From contig CP051139.1 in the NCBI GenBank assembly GCA_001592805.2, forward strand, positions 806,001-870,000: 64,000 bases of DNA. Reading direction: 5' to 3'. The notes under the pieces are model-generated. The model was not told the origin of the DNA, made no database searches, and worked only from the letters and a program-made list of their open reading frames with translations. The first letter of the stretch is position 1. Every line of letters starts with the position of its first letter. A program made the translations under genes and the position numbers. Positions 21,337 through 31,895 of this stretch are shown in pieces. Origin of the DNA: Peltaster fructicola. Its lineage: Eukaryota > Ascomycota > Dothideomycetes.

Positions 21337-22636
21337 ATGGCAGACCTCTCAACATGTCCTCCCTTGACACGCGGGTCCGTACAGGGTGCTCACAAGAAGA
21401 TCAAGCAGTACATACACCTTACGCCAGTGGCCACATGCCAGACGATCGATACCATCGCTTCGACTGCACAAGCACAACGCTGTCCGAGTACTGGGACGAA
21501 CGTGTTATCTGAGACAGCACCTCATGGCACACAACACGATAATGCAGCATCTTATACTGCTAAGCCCAAGGTGAAGCTGTTCTTCAAGTGCGAGAACCAG
21601 CAGAGGATCGGCGCATTTAAAGCCAGAGGAGCCTTCCATGCACTAAGCAGACTGATCGAGGTCAACGGTCTGGAGGCAGTCAGGGAAAAGGGCGTGGTCA
21701 CACACAGCAGTGGTAGGATACTAATGTTAGCGACTTGTTACCCAGCTGATCAACGAAGGCAACCATGCACAAGCATTAGCGCTGGCGGCGAAGACCTTTG
21801 GGATCCCAGCACATATTGTTATGCCAAAGATATCGACGCCGTCCAAGATCTCTGGAACGCAAGCACAAGGTGCCAATGTCATCTTCTCAGGCTCGACCAG
21901 TGATGAGAGGGAAGCTGTCGTTGCCGATGTCATGAAAGAGAATGGCGCCATTCTGGTTCCTCCTTACGACCACCCGGATATCATGCTTGGTCAGGGAACG
22001 CAAGCTCTCGAGCTCGAGGCACAGGTCGAGGCCTTAATCCACGACGATCCTGAGCACAGTGTAGCATCCACCAAAACCAAACTAGATGCCGTGATCGCTC
22101 CTATAGGTGGTGGAGGCATGCTCTCTGGCATATGTGTCGCGCTTCAAGGCACTGGCATTCGAGTCTTCGGAGCTGAGCCTAATTTCGAAGGTGCCAACGA
22201 TGCAGAGCTCGGTCTGAGAGCAGGGAAGCGTGTAGAGAAAGTCAAGACGCTTACTATCGCAGACGGTCTACGCACGCCCGTAGGCCACATACCATGGTCT
22301 GTCATCACGGACAAGACGAAGCTCGAAGGTATCTACAGTGTTAGCGAAGACCAGATCAAGGCTGCACTGCGTCTGGCGATGGAGAGAGCAAAGCTGTTCA
22401 TCGAACCTTCTTCTGCTGTACCATTAGCAGTTGTGTTGTACAATGAAGAGTTTCGTCGACTTGTCGAGCGCGAGGCTGGTCCTGATGGCTGGAACATTGG
22501 TGTTGTGTTGTCTGGAGGAAATACCACGGTCGAGGCGATCGCGAAGCTCTTCGGAAAGCCTGAAAGGGTTGAAGAGAGAGCTGCTGCCACGATTGGAAGT
22601 GATGGTCAGAAGGTCGCCGAGAATGTTGCTGGCTGA
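21337..22636 (+). CDS. PLP-dependent serine/threonine dehydratase or serine racemase-like enzyme
   Basis: Two exons, 21337..21712 and 21759..22636, with a 46 nt intron; 417 aa. Fold type II PLP enzyme. The PLP lysine is K95 in QQRIGAFKARGAF, the Asn loop is HSSGNHAQALAL (rebuilt by splicing), and the phosphate-binding glycine loop is PIGGGGMLSG. A C-terminal SGGNTTVEAI block is also typical. Such enzymes deaminate Ser or Thr, racemise Ser, or act on threo-3-hydroxyaspartate; the substrate cannot be fixed here. There is no ACT regulatory domain, so it is a catabolic rather than biosynthetic (ILV1-type) dehydratase. An insert of ~45 residues, rich in Thr, Ala and Gln, lies between helix 1 and the lysine region, longer than in most relatives. 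The first true ATG is 21337. Confidence 0.88.
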
Positions 22637-23172
22637 ACGTCCTGATATCAGACATCTATGGTGGCAGTGACTTGGCATTGAGGGTGCCGAGGTCTGCCAT
22701 CTTCTGCCGTGTCTTCAAGTGCGCGTTCCTCGCATTGTGTGTCCTCCTGTGATGACAGCATTATAGCGCTCGTAGTCAAGTCTTGGGTAATGAATGCCAC
22801 GACTGATTAGCAGGCTTCATCAGCCTCTGCTTCGAGCTTCATTAAAACAGCCGTGACCACGCACTCGATGAGCGATGAAGCATGTGCCGTGGTGATGGTG
22901 ACATGATCATGCAGTCCAGCAAGCATGTGGTAGATAAAGTGTGCATCGTGATCAGATGAAGTGGAAAGAACACCCCGCCGTCGGCGACGCGACAACGTGT
23001 GAGATCTGCATGGCTTGACGTAACTTGTGTAGCCAGGTCTTGCTCAGACAACTTCAAGTTTCTGCCAGAAGCATCTACGTGACTACTCGCTCTTCTCATC
23101 ATCGTTACCTTCGAATTTGGCCTCAACAGCAGTACCAACAAGTCACAAACTCGAAGCACACCTTTCTTCAAG
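22637..23172. other. intergenic upstream of GET3
   Basis: About 535 bp. Contains the GET3 promoter and 5' UTR. A 267-codon frame on the minus strand at 22842..23645 enters this region but is mostly the antisense shadow of GET3. Confidence 0.5.
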
Positions 23173-24224
23173 ATGGCGGACGAAATGGAGCCTAGCCTGG
23201 CTCCCATCCTCAAACAGCACAGCTTGAAATGGATCTTCGTAGGCGGCAAGGGAGGTGTCGGCAAGACGACGACATCATGTTCTCTCGCAGTACAGATGGC
23301 CAAGGAGCGCAAGTCAGTGCTGCTCATATCGACCGACCCAGCACACAACCTTTCAGACGCCTTTGGCATGAAGTTTGGCAAGGATGCGAAAGAGGTGACA
23401 GGCGTACCCGGTCTGGCAGCTATGGAGATCGATCCGAATGGCTCGATACAAGATCTGATCAACGCTGGCGGTGAAGACGCGCAGGATGCCATGCAAGGCC
23501 TTGGAGGAGTAGGCAACATGTTCTCGGATATGGCGTTCAGCATTCCTGGTGTTGACGAGGCCATGAGCTTTGCGGAAGTGCTTAAGCAGGTCAAGGGGAT
23601 GGAGTACGAAGTTATCATCTTTGACACGGCGCCAACAGGACACACACTGCGTTTCTTGCAGTTCCCAAGCGTGCTTGAGAAGGCACTGGAGAAGCTCAGT
23701 CAGCTCAGTCGGCAGTTTGGACCGATGCTCAACAGTGTTATTGGAGCACGAGGCGGCCTGCCGAATGGTCAGAACCTGGATGATGTGCTCAAGAAGCTTG
23801 AGGATCTGAAGGAAACTATCAGCGATGTCAACAAGCAGTTCAAGAATGCTGATCTCACTACGTAAGTGCCGTGCTGCTGCAACGAGATACATACTAATGA
23901 TGTTACAGTTTCGTGCCAGTTCTCATCCCAGAGTTCCTGTCACTCTACGAGACAGAGCGTATGATTCAAGAACTCGGCTCGTACGAGATAGATACACACG
24001 CCATGGTTGTCAACCAGCTGCTTTTTCCAAAGAAAGACAACCCGTGCGAGCAATGCAACTCACGACGGAAGATGCAGAAGAAGTATCTTGAGCAAATCGA
24101 TGAGCTGTATGGAGACGACTTCAACGTTGTCAAGATGCCACTCCTGACAGAAGAGGTCAGAGGTGTCGACAGCATCAAGAAGTTCTCAGAAATGCTGGTC
24201 ACGCCATACAAGCCTCCAGAGTGA
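23173..24224 (+). CDS. GET3: ATPase Get3, tail-anchored protein targeting factor
   Basis: Two exons, 23173..23861 and 23909..24224, with a 47 nt intron; 334 aa. It is the cytosolic homodimeric ATPase that carries tail-anchored membrane proteins to the Get1/Get2 receptor on the ER. The deviant P-loop [10 protein letters not shown] is at about residues 24-33, switch I is [13 protein letters not shown], and switch II is [11 protein letters not shown]. The zinc-binding C276-x2-C279 pair (NPCEQC) that joins the dimer is present, as is the hydrophobic client-groove region around [13 protein letters not shown]. The intron splits a Thr codon just before [10 protein letters not shown]. Convergent with the NRPS-like gene, 249 bp between stop codons. 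Confidence 0.97.
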
Positions 24225-24473
24225 TGCTCAGACCGCGTGAGTGGCGTACTAGCGAAGCATGAGATGAATGAGAGTATGAGGGTACATGGTACAGGGTACG
24301 CGATATGAATTGTCGTTTGATAGACTCCAGGAGCTATATGCGATATGAGCTGTAGCCAGCATAAAGTACAATGATGTGAGGGCTCTCAAGCCCAATGCCT
24401 ATGCCATGCTTGCTCCCATTTTCCATGCGTCTATTCTTTCGCTATGCAGTGCTAGAAAAGCAAGAAAAGAGAT

Positions 24474-27400
24474 TTATGCTGTCTCCCAGTGATATGCGAC
24501 TTTCATTGTAGGCAGTCGGTTGCCGTTGAATTCCTCTCCTGGCCAGCCTTGGATTGCAGTCTCTGCATCCACGACGTCGCCGGCCATAACGAGAGTGTGC
24601 TCGAGGAGGCATGAGTCTGCCTCCATCTTAGCGCCAGACAAGAGCCTGGATCCTGAACGGAGAACGCTCCTGTCGCCCACATGGAGCGGATTGAGGTCGA
24701 ATTTGCCTCGAGTGTTGATGTGACAGACCAGACTTGCGTCGTCGACACTGACACGGTCGCCTAGAGTAAGGAGGTCTGGCTCGGTGAAGTACAAGGACGG
24801 TGTACCGGAAGCGAAGAGCGCACAGTCCTTGCCGATGTTGGCTCCAAGGGCACGGAAGTAAAGCACAATCCAGTGTGTGCCAGTAAGCAGGCCAAGAATG
24901 CCATGGCCGCCATAACACTTTTGTCGAAGCGCTTCGATCTTGAGGAACAACTGCCAGCGCTGGCAGTAAGAGCTTTTATCCCAGTCGTAGTTGCCCTGCC
25001 TCCTCCTGCCCAGCAAAAACCACTTGGCGCCGATGACGAAGAGCAGTGCGACGACTATCTGGACGGCCATGATGGCAGCGATCAATGCGGTGAAAAACGC
25101 ATAGATGAAGAGCGGGCGCGCGACCTGATCCTTGAGGAAGCCCTTCTGGTAGTCCTTCTGCTGCCACAGCCAGGCGACAACCTGGACTGCGCTTATGCTG
25201 TGGATGTTCCAGAAGACTGCACAGAGAATGGTAAGGAGGATGCTGTAGATCGCGATGGTGGTCTGTCCCCAGACACGGTATGGTGCCAGTCCTTGGTAGA
25301 AGGCTCTCCCGAATGGAGAGCTCGTATCAGGCTTCTTTCCCTCCTCCTCGAGCGATTCCGCGTACAGGTACTCCTTGACGTCGAAGGACTTTCGATCCAC
25401 CGACACCTCGGTCACATGACTAGAGACCTTCTTATCTTGCGGTCGAAGATATGACAAGTCCATCGTGTTACGATAATGCTCGAATCGGTGCTTTGGTGCC
25501 GGTGTGTCTGCTTTGGCTTCGACAGTGAGGCATACGGCGTCGTTCTTCTTGCTGCCAACCCATGTGGTTGCAGGAGGGTAGACTTTGTTGCGCTGTGTCA
25601 ATGCTCCACTGCCCATGACCGTCTTCTGGCCAAGTTCTGAGCCTGGACGCAACACAACACGATCGGCAACCATAGCGCCGGCGCCGATCTTGACCTTTTG
25701 AGTGCCGAGACCGTCGGAGGTGATGATGCTGGATCGAGAGCCGAAGACGACCGAATCGCCCACCTCGATCATGTCGAAGTCCTGAATTCGTGGTCCTTTA
25801 CCAGGCCAGTACACTTGCTTGCCAACCTTGGCTCCAAGCATCCTTGCGAACACTGATGTTGGGGCGTAGTGTGTGCCGAAGAGATTGGTGAGCTTGTGGA
25901 ATTGCCTGTCAGGCATCAGTGTCCGCATGAGTGACATACGAAGTCTGTCCATCTGGCCGCGTGTCTTTGCTGGACCAGCTTGGATAGGACCGCCACAGCA
26001 GGCATCGAAAGTCTTTTTGATAGCAACCACAATGAAGAAGAAGAACGCTGGTCCAATTGCAGCAGCACAGGCAAGTGCGACATAATGAAACGCTACTCTG
26101 TGTGGGCTGGAGAACCAGATGATTGTCTCTCGAAGCTGGTCGTGAGTGTTGAAGTCCGGTTCGGTGATGACGATAGGCATCAGTCCGCCCATCCATGGGA
26201 TGGCACCAACAAAGTTGGCAAGGATGACAAGAGGAATTGCGACCAGCCACTCGAGAATCCACAGTGGCTTTGGTGCCTGCGATGGCGAAAGATATCGATT
26301 GGCCTCATCGGCATCGTGAAGCTCCCAGCTTGAAGAGTTGGCTCCAATGCATGTACCCGCTGGCACTGTGGTACCTGCTGCAACGAAGGAGGCCTGACCA
26401 ACACTGGCTCCAGTGCCAATGCGGATGCGTCCCAGGTACATTGAAGTGTTCCTCTCCACAGCGAAAGGTCTGACACTGCATGCATCGAGGACAACATTGT
26501 CGCCAATAGTGATAAGATCGTACTCTCCGAGCTTAGCGTCTTTGTCGATCGTGGCATTGCGGCCAATTTGTGCGCCCAGGCATCGATAGTAGAGTGTTCT
26601 TGTAAAGCTGAAGTGCTCATAGATTCCCATGCCACCGATCGATATGATCTTCTGTACCAGCCACCATCGAGTGTGGTAGGCTGCCCACATGGGATATAGG
26701 CCTTCTTTGTAGCGTCCAATGATGAGCCATTTGAGGAGAATGGTGAGTGGTGGTACAAAGATCTCGGTGACGGTTTTGCCGATGAGCAGAGAGACGACCA
26801 GATTGATGAAACGACCAGGAAGTGACTGCACACTCTGAAGCTGTGAGCTGTAGGTCAGGCAGTAGATGAAGATCGTCCAAGAGAGGGCTCGGCGCATCGG
26901 TGCGAAAATGACGATAGGGATAAGCTGCAGCAAAAGCAAGGGTACGCTCGTTGAGCTGCGTGTCTCTGTGCAGCCAGGAAGCGATTTCACCAAGCCAGTG
27001 TTACTGACAGGCTCATGCTTAGGTGCGGCGGACACACCAAGGAGCTTAGTCAGGGCGCCGACAGAGCTGTTGTTGAAGAGGGCATCGATAGTGATGCGAG
27101 TTGCGAACGACTTCCGAAGCACAGAAAGCAAGCGGCCAGCCTTCATGCTGTCACCTCCAAGCTCAAAGAAGTCTGACTTGTCGTTGAGACTGTGTGCAGG
27201 AATTCCCAACACCTCAGCGAAGGCCATGACAATCTTAGTCTCTGACTGGCTTATTCCCTCCCACGAAGTGGCAGGAGCTGGAGTAGCCTGAGTGAGCTGT
27301 CTCTCGTCGACTTCTCCCTCGGCATTGCGGACGAAGGTGTCTGGTATATGCTGGATCTGACCCGGCACGCTGTAGGCGTCAAGGACTGAAAGAAGCTGCT

Positions 27401-29555
27401 TCGTGAAGTTGTTACTCTCTTCGGCAGTCCATGCAGCTATCGGTCCGCGAGTCTTTGGAGCCAGCCACAAGTCAGGGTGAATTGCTGTCTTGGAGTGGAT
27501 GTGAAAGTCAAGATTCGGTGGCAACAGCCCAGCGCACGCCGCTCTTAGCTCACTGTTGAACGCAAGCAGCTTTCGTGATCGAATATTAGTCGTCAGGGGA
27601 GTGTTTGGTGCTGGGCATATGGCTTCGAAGTAGCGTTCAGCTTGTGGTGTGCTGTCAGAAATTGAGTTGATACCCAGACGCTCTGCAAGACGAATTCGCA
27701 GCACCTTGTTGTTGTTCAACGGCAGGTTCTCGCTCATGAAGACGAGCACAGTCGGCACCTTCACGGAAGCTAGCGAGCTCTTCGTAGCTTCTTGTATCGT
27801 CTTGAGACACGGTCGCTTGCGGTCGCTGGGTGTGACGACAACGACACCGACAACTTCTTGTAAGACGTCATGAGGCACAGAGAATGCCAAAGCTTTGCTG
27901 ACACGACCATATATTGGTGATCGCGAATCCTTTGCGGCTGCCAGGATAGCATCCTCGACCTCGAATGGACTGATAAGCTCGCCGCCACGGTTGATGACCT
28001 CTTTGCTACGACCAGTGATGTACAGGTAGCCATCTTGGTCGAGGTAGCCCATGTCGCCAGTGTCGAACCAGCCGTCAGCAGTGAAGCATGACCTGTCGAG
28101 TTGGCCATTTTTGAGGTAGCCGGCGAAGATTGGTGCTCCTCTGACAGCGATACGTCCGACGTCGCCCGTGTTCTTGCGTTTGTCGCTGCCATCCAGTATA
28201 GCAATCTCTGGTCCGACTGAGATGCCTGATGTGCCGGTGCGCTCAAGTCTGTAGTTCAACGGAGGTGTGCTGATTGGCATGCACTCCGTCATGCCATAAC
28301 TCGGTAGCACAGTGCAGAGCGCACCCGATCTCGAGAATGTATCTCGGAGCTGACAAGCGAGACTAGGAAGCAATCCACCAGCAGCGTTGCAGACGAGGTT
28401 GATCTGCGATTTTGCGACACTTGACGGTCTGTCTGCGGCTGCATCGAGAATGCACTGATGCATGGTCGGAGAGGCATAGTACCATGTTGGAGCAAAATCA
28501 TCGACAGCGTCCCAGAACGCGTTTGCGTCGAAGCCGCTGCAGCAGATGACTGATCCGCCAGACATGACAGGTGCGAACAGATTGCGAACTATGCCACCGA
28601 CGTGGTTAAGTGGCATCTGATTGAGGCATCGCGAAGTCTCTGTCAGATTCCATGAGCTTTGGACCATGGCAACGCCTGTTACGAGTGATTCAAGGTGGAG
28701 TGGAACGAGCTTCTTTGCGCCGCTCGTGCCACTGGTGAAGAGTAGGACGGCGATATCGCCAGCACGATTTGGTACAGGCTGTGGCCATGTAGTGTGATCC
28801 AATAGTCGACCGCTGACATGCTTGAAGACAAAGGCATTGTCGAGCTCTATCAGCAAAACTTCGATCTGTGCTTCGATGATCCAGGGTGCCCGGAGCCCGA
28901 GTCTGTCGACATCAGTGGCCAAGGCAAGGACGAAGTTACTTCCAGACTGGAGGACATCTCGCTTGAATTGTTCGGCACCAACACCAGGTCCGTATTGGAC
29001 AGGAGCGGCGGAGAAGTATGTCGCGGTGGCCAAGAGAGTGGTTGCTAGCAGGGGGCCGTTCGGTAGAGCGATAGCCACGACTGGCTTGCGTTGTGATGTG
29101 GTAGGGAGAGCGAAGGATGCTATGAGTCGTGCCAAATGGCCATGTGTAATGATATGTCGGTTGTCAGGGTTGATGATGGCCGGCTCCTGTGATCTAGGGT
29201 GGAGGAGGTCGAATGTGGATGTGTAGGAGCCGTTGATGAGCTGCAATGTCGCAGAGATGAGGCGATGTGCATCGGACGAACCTCGTCCGCACTTGACATC
29301 CTCTGGAAGACAGCGCCAGCACGCCCAGAAGCGTCGGCAGAGCTCGAAAGCTGACCACCTTTCAGGGCATCTGACGCATGTCAGGTATATTGCAGCCACC
29401 GGGAAGTACGACGGACGATCTGCGGACGCAGTGCCGAACAGCTGTGTGCTGCGCAGTGGCTGACCATTGTCGATCTGTGAGATCAGCTGGCCAAGCTGTT
29501 GTCGCTCATCTGGTCGCAATAGCGGTGACGCCAATGCCAACACTTGTCGGTCCAT
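24474..29555 (-). CDS. Pls-type NRPS-like protein: adenylation-carrier-(membrane/left-handed beta-helix)x3
   Basis: One uninterrupted frame of 1693 aa. Adenylation domain about 113-650: A3 loop LLFTSGTSGAKK (271-282), A5 YGMTECMP (420-427), A7 GWFDTGDMGYLD, A8 TGRSKEVINRGGELISPFE (514-532), A10 PLNNNKVLR with the Lys at 617. A second, degenerate A10-like segment (EGEVDERQL, 746-754, Glu replacing Lys) lies before the carrier domain (769-840), whose phosphopantetheine Ser is S803 in LGGDSM. Then three units, each hydrophobic helices plus hexapeptide repeats: helices near 870-947 with beta-helix 990-1080; helices 1098-1120 and 1152-1180 with beta-helix 1238-1335; helices 1427-1449 and 1480-1515 with beta-helix 1565-1668. 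This is the layout of epsilon-poly-lysine synthetase Pls and its relatives. The A4 region reads MPLNHVGG as in Pcs60-like acyl-CoA ligases, so an amino acid substrate is uncertain. No tailoring genes are adjacent. The first ~110 residues are unassigned. Confidence 0.88.
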   Translation of the reverse strand: MDRQVLALASPLLRPDERQQLGQLISQIDNGQPLRSTQLFGTASADRPSYFPVAAIYLTCVRCPERWSAFELCRRFWACWRCLPEDVKCGRGSSDAHRLISATLQLINGSYTSTFDLLHPRSQEPAIINPDNRHIITHGHLARLIASFALPTTSQRKPVVAIALPNGPLLATTLLATATYFSAAPVQYGPGVGAEQFKRDVLQSGSNFVLALATDVDRLGLRAPWIIEAQIEVLLIELDNAFVFKHVSGRLLDHTTWPQPVPNRAGDIAVLLFTSGTSGAKKLVPLHLESLVTGVAMVQSSWNLTETSRCLNQMPLNHVGGIVRNLFAPVMSGGSVICCSGFDANAFWDAVDDFAPTWYYASPTMHQCILDAAADRPSSVAKSQINLVCNAAGGLLPSLACQLRDTFSRSGALCTVLPSYGMTECMPISTPPLNYRLERTGTSGISVGPEIAILDGSDKRKNTGDVGRIAVRGAPIFAGYLKNGQLDRSCFTADGWFDTGDMGYLDQDGYLYITGRSKEVINRGGELISPFEVEDAILAAAKDSRSPIYGRVSKALAFSVPHDVLQEVVGVVVVTPSDRKRPCLKTIQEATKSSLASVKVPTVLVFMSENLPLNNNKVLRIRLAERLGINSISDSTPQAERYFEAICPAPNTPLTTNIRSRKLLAFNSELRAACAGLLPPNLDFHIHSKTAIHPDLWLAPKTRGPIAAWTAEESNNFTKQLLSVLDAYSVPGQIQHIPDTFVRNAEGEVDERQLTQATPAPATSWEGISQSETKIVMAFAEVLGIPAHSLNDKSDFFELGGDSMKAGRLLSVLRKSFATRITIDALFNNSSVGALTKLLGVSAAPKHEPVSNTGLVKSLPGCTETRSSTSVPLLLLQLIPIVIFAPMRRALSWTIFIYCLTYSSQLQSVQSLPGRFINLVVSLLIGKTVTEIFVPPLTILLKWLIIGRYKEGLYPMWAAYHTRWWLVQKIISIGGMGIYEHFSFTRTLYYRCLGAQIGRNATIDKDAKLGEYDLITIGDNVVLDACSVRPFAVERNTSMYLGRIRIGTGASVGQASFVAAGTTVPAGTCIGANSSSWELHDADEANRYLSPSQAPKPLWILEWLVAIPLVILANFVGAIPWMGGLMPIVITEPDFNTHDQLRETIIWFSSPHRVAFHYVALACAAAIGPAFFFFIVVAIKKTFDACCGGPIQAGPAKTRGQMDRLRMSLMRTLMPDRQFHKLTNLFGTHYAPTSVFARMLGAKVGKQVYWPGKGPRIQDFDMIEVGDSVVFGSRSSIITSDGLGTQKVKIGAGAMVADRVVLRPGSELGQKTVMGSGALTQRNKVYPPATTWVGSKKNDAVCLTVEAKADTPAPKHRFEHYRNTMDLSYLRPQDKKVSSHVTEVSVDRKSFDVKEYLYAESLEEEGKKPDTSSPFGRAFYQGLAPYRVWGQTTIAIYSILLTILCAVFWNIHSISAVQVVAWLWQQKDYQKGFLKDQVARPLFIYAFFTALIAAIMAVQIVVALLFVIGAKWFLLGRRRQGNYDWDKSSYCQRWQLFLKIEALRQKCYGGHGILGLLTGTHWIVLYFRALGANIGKDCALFASGTPSLYFTEPDLLTLGDRVSVDDASLVCHINTRGKFDLNPLHVGDRSVLRSGSRLLSGAKMEADSCLLEHTLVMAGDVVDAETAIQGWPGEEFNGNRLPTMKVAYHWETA

Positions 29556-30673
29556 TCTTCAAGTCCTGGCGCACCTAAGGACAAGAGTGAATCGCTGTAA
29601 TCATGCCAGATGCTCTGGAATATAGATCCGGGCGGCGAGTCGAGCTTGCCGTCGCTTCCTGGGAAGGTGTTGGTAGGTGGAGGCTCAGTTCTGAGGATCG
29701 TAGGGCACAGGAGGTGAAAGTGTCGAGAAGGAGTTGGTCTGATGTTGGAGGATCTAAACTTGAGATGTATAGGTAAGAGACAGGACGTCGTAGATCTACG
29801 ACACAGACAGGCTCGACCAGCGAGGCAGCTTCCAAGCAATGTGGTGAGCTACACAATATTTATTGATGTATCGGAAATATTGACAGTTCGCACTGCCAGA
29901 GACGTCAACGATTGAGCCATGGGCGCTGCCCGAAACCCATGTCTTGCGGTAAATATGCAGTTGTGGCTGTTAAGCTCTAGACCAGGCTTGTGGCCAAGGC
30001 TTACCTGCAGTCATCCAGGTACACCAATGGCAGCGCCAGTAGGCGGATCCGGCGCATCTCAGAGCACAGAAGGAGGCAAGTGTGACCCAACGGGAGTAAG
30101 CTGTATTACGGCGTATGATCTCCCTGCTAAGCCTTCAGCTCGACGCCATGTTGGATCAGGCGCCCCATCTGACCCTATCGCGAGCGGTGCAAAAAGGCAA
30201 CGGAGGTCAGATCTGGTTGCCGGATGATCGTCAGGCACGAAGAACGATCAGATCTACTGGCGACTGTGGAGGAGCTCATCACTGCATGGACGCGCCGGGT
30301 CGTTTCTAGTCGTACAAGCAAGAACTGGAAATGGAGCATGTTTCAGGAGAGCGTTTGGATTTGCAAAAGACTAAATTTATCCCGGCGGCTTGGCAGGTGA
30401 ACGCTTGGAGCTGCCCCGAAGTCAATAGCACTAGATCATACGCCGAAAACCTTGGCCATACCTGTTTTCATGCCATTGTCGCTGCTTCTGACAAACTCTG
30501 TCGTCGTTCCACCTCGATTCGGGACTTCTGTCAAGGCTCTGATATCCCAAGACGAGCGGACGTTGAATCTATATTACGACATGCGACTACACATGTCTGA
30601 TTGATGTGGACAAAGTGGTAGAGACGGCTGTTAGTCTCAATCTCCTAGAGAGCTGGATCGAGAGACGTGTTCA
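29556..30673. other. 1.1 kb intergenic region
   Basis: Lies between two minus-strand genes, so its left part should hold the promoter of the NRPS-like gene. No frame above ~120 codons and no domain recognised. No tRNA or repeat found. Confidence 0.5.
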
Positions 30674-31895
30674 TCACCCCTGCGGCGTAAGCTCAGCCCG
30701 CCAAGGTCGATTCATACTGGTGGCCTTCTCGTGGTTGAATCTCCATACTCCTCGCGTACCCTCAATATTCAAGTTCTGGCCAACCGCGTCATGAAGCCTC
30801 TGTGCGATCGGGTGTGAATCAGTCTTGGTGAAGAAGAGCGGCTGCCACGCGTCCTCGCTCAGTTCAGGCTTCTTTCGCATCGCTCGTTGCGCGTTCTCCA
30901 GTTTCGTCTTGCTCTCCGAGACCTTTCGCATGTCTCCAGCATGGATACCGTCAATCACGTCCTTCCAGGCCCGCTGCGACTCCCATGGATCCTGCTCCTC
31001 GATCGGTAGTGTCCTACACGCCGTCGCTGGTGCTGTGGCCACGTCATACGTGTCAATTTCTTTCCCGGCACGATCTTTGAAGGTGAAACTGTGGGCCCAT
31101 CCACCTTCCACAGTGTACAGAGGGTCTCCGCCAGCCTTGTGGCCTTTGTATACCTTGGCCTGAAGATGGTTCTTCTCACCGCCGAATCCTAGGAAGCCTT
31201 TGCCCGTGAATTCCACCACAGCGATGTAGCCGGACGACGAGACGATGGTATAAGTGCCATGCAGCTCAGGGTATGGTCCGGTCAAGATTCCTTTGACTCT
31301 AACATTAGGCAGAGGGATGAGATAGTCCTCGTCGTACTTGTCCACGTGAAGGATAGCATGTCCTATCTGCTGGATGTTCACGTTGCCATTGAAGGTGATC
31401 TCCTGACGAGTGTAGCCTTCCGCTCGGACACCATGTGTGTCGTTCCAGAGGTAGCATGCCGTTACTGGAGGATGGTGGCTTACTTGCTCACTGACAAGCT
31501 TCGTCTTGTCGTCTGTGCCTATCTCGCCGAGATAGAGTTCACCAAGGAAGGCATTGAGTGGCTTCTTCACACCATCCTTGGGGTCTCTGCCAGCGTACTG
31601 TTGTCCTCTAAGTGAGGCCACGAACCACTTGAGCACACACAACAATCTGGCCTCAGGACTCTCTTCGTGGGCCACGGCGCAGAATAAATCAGGATGTTCG
31701 ATCCAATACCGAGGAAACTCTGTCGTTGACTTGTCCGCGAGCACGAATGGAGGTACACCTGTTGCGCTACTCAGATCTCCTTTGAGTGTTGCAATAGACT
31801 GCAGTTTGTGAGTGCTGTGTGCTTAAGAGCATGTCTACTGTACTCACTGCTAGGAATTGTCTCAAGGAACCTTGCTGCGCACCGTTCTCGGCCAT
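30674..31895 (-). CDS. oxysterol-binding protein, short Osh4/Kes1 type
   Basis: Two exons, 31848..31895 and 30674..31798, with a 49 nt intron; 390 aa. It consists of a single ORD lipid-exchange domain with no PH or ankyrin part, like yeast Kes1/Osh4, which swaps sterol for PI4P between ER and Golgi membranes. The OSBP signature EQVSHHPP is at residues 120-127, the lid region is the N-terminal SLRQFLAS...FKGDLSSAT-like segment rebuilt across the splice (exon 1 is only 16 codons), and KPLNAFLGELYLGE supplies the PI4P-binding Lys region. The C-terminal helix region has the usual EKATSMNRPWRAEL. Divergent from the proline-rich gene, with ~710 bp between the starts. Confidence 0.95.

Noticed and set aside
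22842-23645. 267-codon minus-strand frame overlapping GET3
   Set aside because: Mostly antisense of the conserved GET3 first exon; GET3 carries all motifs.
24474-29555. Interpretation as a secondary-metabolite cluster
   Set aside because: The flanking genes are GET3 and an OSBP protein; no transporter, regulator or tailoring enzyme is adjacent, so only a stand-alone synthetase is supported.
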